Part shown: piece by piece, positions 14,436 through 16,386 of the stretch
Layout: each line of letters begins with the position of its first letter
Numbering within the stretch: the stretch's first letter is position 1
Source of the DNA: Anaerolineales bacterium
GTDB lineage: Bacteria > Chloroflexota > Anaerolineae > Anaerolineales > Villigracilaceae
Direction of reading: 5' to 3'
Assembly: GCA_025056515.1 (NCBI GenBank)
Contig: JANWWB010000278.1
Coordinates: 1-16,386 of the forward strand
DNA length: 16,386 nt
Made by a program: the position numbers and the translations under genes
Notes under the pieces: generated by a model
What the model saw: only the letters and a program-made list of their open reading frames with translations
Databases searched by the model: none
What the model was told of the DNA's origin: nothing

Positions 14436-15314
14436 ATGACCGCTCAAATTATTGACGGAAAAGCAATTGCCCAAAAAGTGCGCGAGGAGGTGGCAGCGGC
14501 GGTAGCGCAACGCATCGCAGCCGGCAAACAACCACCGGGGTTAGCGACCGTCCTGGTCGGTGACCGAGTAGACTCGGCCACTTATGTCGCTTCCAAGCAG
14601 AAAGCATGTCAAGAACTTGGCATGATTTCGTTTCACCATCATCTTCCTGCAAATGTGAGCCAAGAAGAATTGGAAGCCTTGGTGCGAGACTTAAACGCCG
14701 ATCGGCGCGTCCACGGCATCCTGGTGCAGTTGCCGCTACCTGCTCATTTGAACGAAGAGCGCGTCTTATCGCTGATTAACATTGAGAAGGACGTTGATGG
14801 CTTTTCGCCGCTGAATATCGGCCGCCTTGCCCAGAAGGGACGCGAACCACTGTTTGTTCCTTGCACCCCTTATGGATGTGTTTACCTGCTCGAACAAGCT
14901 GGGGTACCGATTGAAGGTGCACATGCAGTGGTTCTAGGGCGTTCGAACATTGTCGGTATGCCTGCTGCCTTGTTGCTGATCGGCAAAAATGCCACAGTGA
15001 CCATCTGCCATTCGCACACGCGCAACTTGCCCGAAATAGTGCGTCAGGCCGATATTCTGATTGCCGCCATTGGCAAGGCCGAATTTGTGCGTGGCGACTG
15101 GATTAAGCCAGGGGCTGCAGTGATTGACGTTGGCATCAATTCCAAACCAGACCCAACCAAGAAGATCGGTTATCGGTTGGTTGGCGATGTTAACTTTGAA
15201 GAAGCCAAAGAGGTGGCCGGCTTCATCACCCCGGTTCCGGGCGGAGTCGGGCCGATGACCATTGCAATGCTTATGAAGAACACGCTACGGGCAGCAGAAA
15301 TTCAGGACGTATAG
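14436..15314 (+). CDS. folD: Bifunctional methylenetetrahydrofolate dehydrogenase / cyclohydrolase
   Basis: Protein of 292 residues, standard FolD length. It interconverts 5,10-methylene- and 10-formyl-tetrahydrofolate, using NADP(H), in the cytoplasm. Active-site residues fall at the same numbers as in E. coli FolD: Tyr50 and catalytic Lys54 (YVASKQKACQELGM), Gln98 (GILVQLPLP) and Asp121 (KDVDGFSP). The Rossmann segment VVLGRSNIVGMPAALLL and the signature PVPGGVGPMTIAMLM are intact. ATG is preceded by AGGAGG seven bases upstream, the best ribosome site in this group. An 80-base spacer before it contains no clear terminator or promoter. It ends just before a shared hairpin and faces dnaK. Confidence 0.97.
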   Translation: MTAQIIDGKAIAQKVREEVAAAVAQRIAAGKQPPGLATVLVGDRVDSATYVASKQKACQELGMISFHHHLPANVSQEELEALVRDLNADRRVHGILVQLPLPAHLNEERVLSLINIEKDVDGFSPLNIGRLAQKGREPLFVPCTPYGCVYLLEQAGVPIEGAHAVVLGRSNIVGMPAALLLIGKNATVTICHSHTRNLPEIVRQADILIAAIGKAEFVRGDWIKPGAAVIDVGINSKPDPTKKIGYRLVGDVNFEEAKEVAGFITPVPGGVGPMTIAMLMKNTLRAAEIQDV

Positions 15315-15323
15315 GAGAAGAAT

Positions 15324-15359
15324 CCAAACGGCCGGCCTATTTCAGCGCCGGCCGTTTGG
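15324..15359 (+). terminator. Hairpin terminator between convergent folD and dnaK
   Basis: A perfect 13-bp stem, CCAAACGGCCGGC (15324-15336) with GCCGGCCGTTTGG (15347-15359), loop of 10 bases, starting 9 bases after the folD stop and ending 13 bases from the dnaK stop. T-rich tails are poor on both sides (TTGTTTCC on +, ATTCTTCTCC on -), so termination probably relies on the very stable stem and serves both genes. Confidence 0.8.
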
Positions 15360-15372
15360 TTGTTTCCAGTTT

Positions 15373-16386
15373 TTACAGCGGACGGGCTTGCCCGTCAATC
15401 ACGTCTCCCTCACTGCCACCAGAAGAGGGGCCGGAACCCGAGGCTTGTGCACCACCGCTAGGCTGCCCTTGGCTCTGGGCGTAGAGTTGCTGGCTCAGCG
15501 CGTAGAACATATTCTGCAATTCTTCACTGGTCTTCCTGATGCGATGGAGATCATCGCCCTGGGCAACTTGTTTAAGCTCATTAATCTTGGCGTCAATCCG
15601 GCTGCGTTCGTCTGCCGGCACTTTATCACCCAGTTCGCGCAGCGCCTTTTCGGTCTGATAGACTAAGCTATCGGCATTGTTACGCGCTTCAACCAGTTCG
15701 CGGCGTCGGCGGTCTTCTGCCTCGTAGCGCTTGGCCTCTTCGATCTTACGCTCAATCTCCTCTTTGGAGAGATTGGTGGTGGCCGTGACGGTCACCTTCT
15801 GTTCGCGGCCGGTAGCTTTGTCACGAGCAGTGACGTTCAGGATGCCGTTGGCGTCGATGTCAAAGGTGACCTCAATCTGCGGTACGCCGCGCGGAGCGGG
15901 TGGAATACCGTCCAGTCGGAAACGACCCAGGCTCATGTTGTCAGCCGCCATAGGGCGTTCGCCTTGCAAAATGTGGATGTCCACAGCGGTCTGATTATCG
16001 GCAGCAGTAGAGTAAATTTCGGTCTTGCGCACCGGGATGGTGGTGTTGCGTGGGATCATGACCGTCATCACGCCGCCGAGGGTTTCCACACCGAGCGAGA
16101 GCGGGGTTACATCCAGCAACAGGATATCTTTTACTTCGCCACCCAGCACACCGGCCTGAATGGCTGCGCCAATAGCTACGACTTCATCTGGGTTGACGCC
16201 CTTGTTCGGCTCCTTGCCATTGGTCAGGCGGCGGACTAGCTCTTGCACCATGGGCATACGAGTCGAACCACCCACCAAGACAACCTCGTCCAAATCGCTG
16301 GCCTTCAGCCCAGCATCCCGTAGCGCGTTTTCAAAAGGAGGAATGCAGCGGTTGAGTAGGTCTTCCGTCATCTGTTCGAACTTGGC
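15373..16386 (-). CDS. dnaK: Molecular chaperone DnaK (Hsp70), C-terminal part
   Basis: The 3' half of dnaK, open through the right edge (337 residues visible, starting [14 protein letters not shown]). It contains the end of the ATPase domain ([34 protein letters not shown]), the allosteric linker ([18 protein letters not shown]), the substrate-binding beta domain ([50 protein letters not shown]), the helical lid and a Gly/Ser/Gln-rich tail. The tail ends [10 protein letters not shown], as often seen outside the proteobacteria. DnaK folds cytoplasmic proteins with DnaJ and GrpE; neither is visible here. It faces folD and shares the hairpin downstream. The heat-shock promoter would be outside the window. 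Confidence 0.97.
   Translation of the reverse strand, partial: AKFEQMTEDLLNRCIPPFENALRDAGLKASDLDEVVLVGGSTRMPMVQELVRRLTNGKEPNKGVNPDEVVAIGAAIQAGVLGGEVKDILLLDVTPLSLGVETLGGVMTVMIPRNTTIPVRKTEIYSTAADNQTAVDIHILQGERPMAADNMSLGRFRLDGIPPAPRGVPQIEVTFDIDANGILNVTARDKATGREQKVTVTATTNLSKEEIERKIEEAKRYEAEDRRRRELVEARNNADSLVYQTEKALRELGDKVPADERSRIDAKINELKQVAQGDDLHRIRKTSEELQNMFYALSQQLYAQSQGQPSGGAQASGSGPSSGGSEGDVIDGQARPL

Overview
This is a bacterial chromosomal window with about 51-60% GC by eye, densely packed with genes and short spacers. It carries no phage, IS element, CRISPR array, tRNA or rRNA that I can see. Gene content and style suggest a member of the Chloroflexota, probably Anaerolineae-like; the cues are a receiver-CpaE/TadZ fusion, a Flp-type pilin, a DUF4349 lipoprotein, a cytoplasmic GH1 glucosidase and an actinobacterial-style divergent CoaBC. 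This placement is inference, since no marker gene here settles it.

Region 1 (1-3250). The tail of an unidentified + strand gene (ends at 80) meets a - strand set converging on it: coaBC (coenzyme A synthesis), a small metallophosphoesterase overlapping it by 4 bases, and a DUF4349 lipoprotein. A strong hairpin at 238-272 separates the convergent genes. coaBC appears to be leaderless. Region 2 (3251-4096) is about 850 bases with no credible gene, possibly decayed coding sequence.

Region 3 (4097-9683) is a run of seven closely spaced - strand genes: carbonic-anhydrase-like protein, large metallophosphoesterase, YciI-like protein, esterase, a Flp-type prepilin fused to a lectin-like jelly-roll domain, a membrane-anchored beta-sandwich protein, and a response regulator fused to a CpaE/TadZ ATPase. 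The run ends in a clear rho-independent terminator (4097-4125). The last three genes look like a cell-surface/pilus module lacking the usual Tad motor genes, and are the most unusual part of the window. Upstream, with the same orientation, lies a dihydropyrimidinase/hydantoinase (9785-11203).

Region 4 (11204-15359). After a 340-base spacer holding nothing evident comes a relic of the C-terminus of a GGDEF (diguanylate cyclase) gene on the - strand. It abuts the promoter of a + strand group: an RlmB-type rRNA 2'-O-methyltransferase, a GH1 beta-glucosidase, a nitroreductase and folD. folD converges on the 3' part of dnaK (- strand, running off the right edge) across a 13-bp-stem hairpin whose core matches the hairpin at 238-272.

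Most genes are metabolic housekeeping. The points that reward a second look are the pilin-lectin/CpaE module, the GGDEF relic, two apparently leaderless genes, altered flavin-site residues in CoaBC, and the repeated terminator stem.
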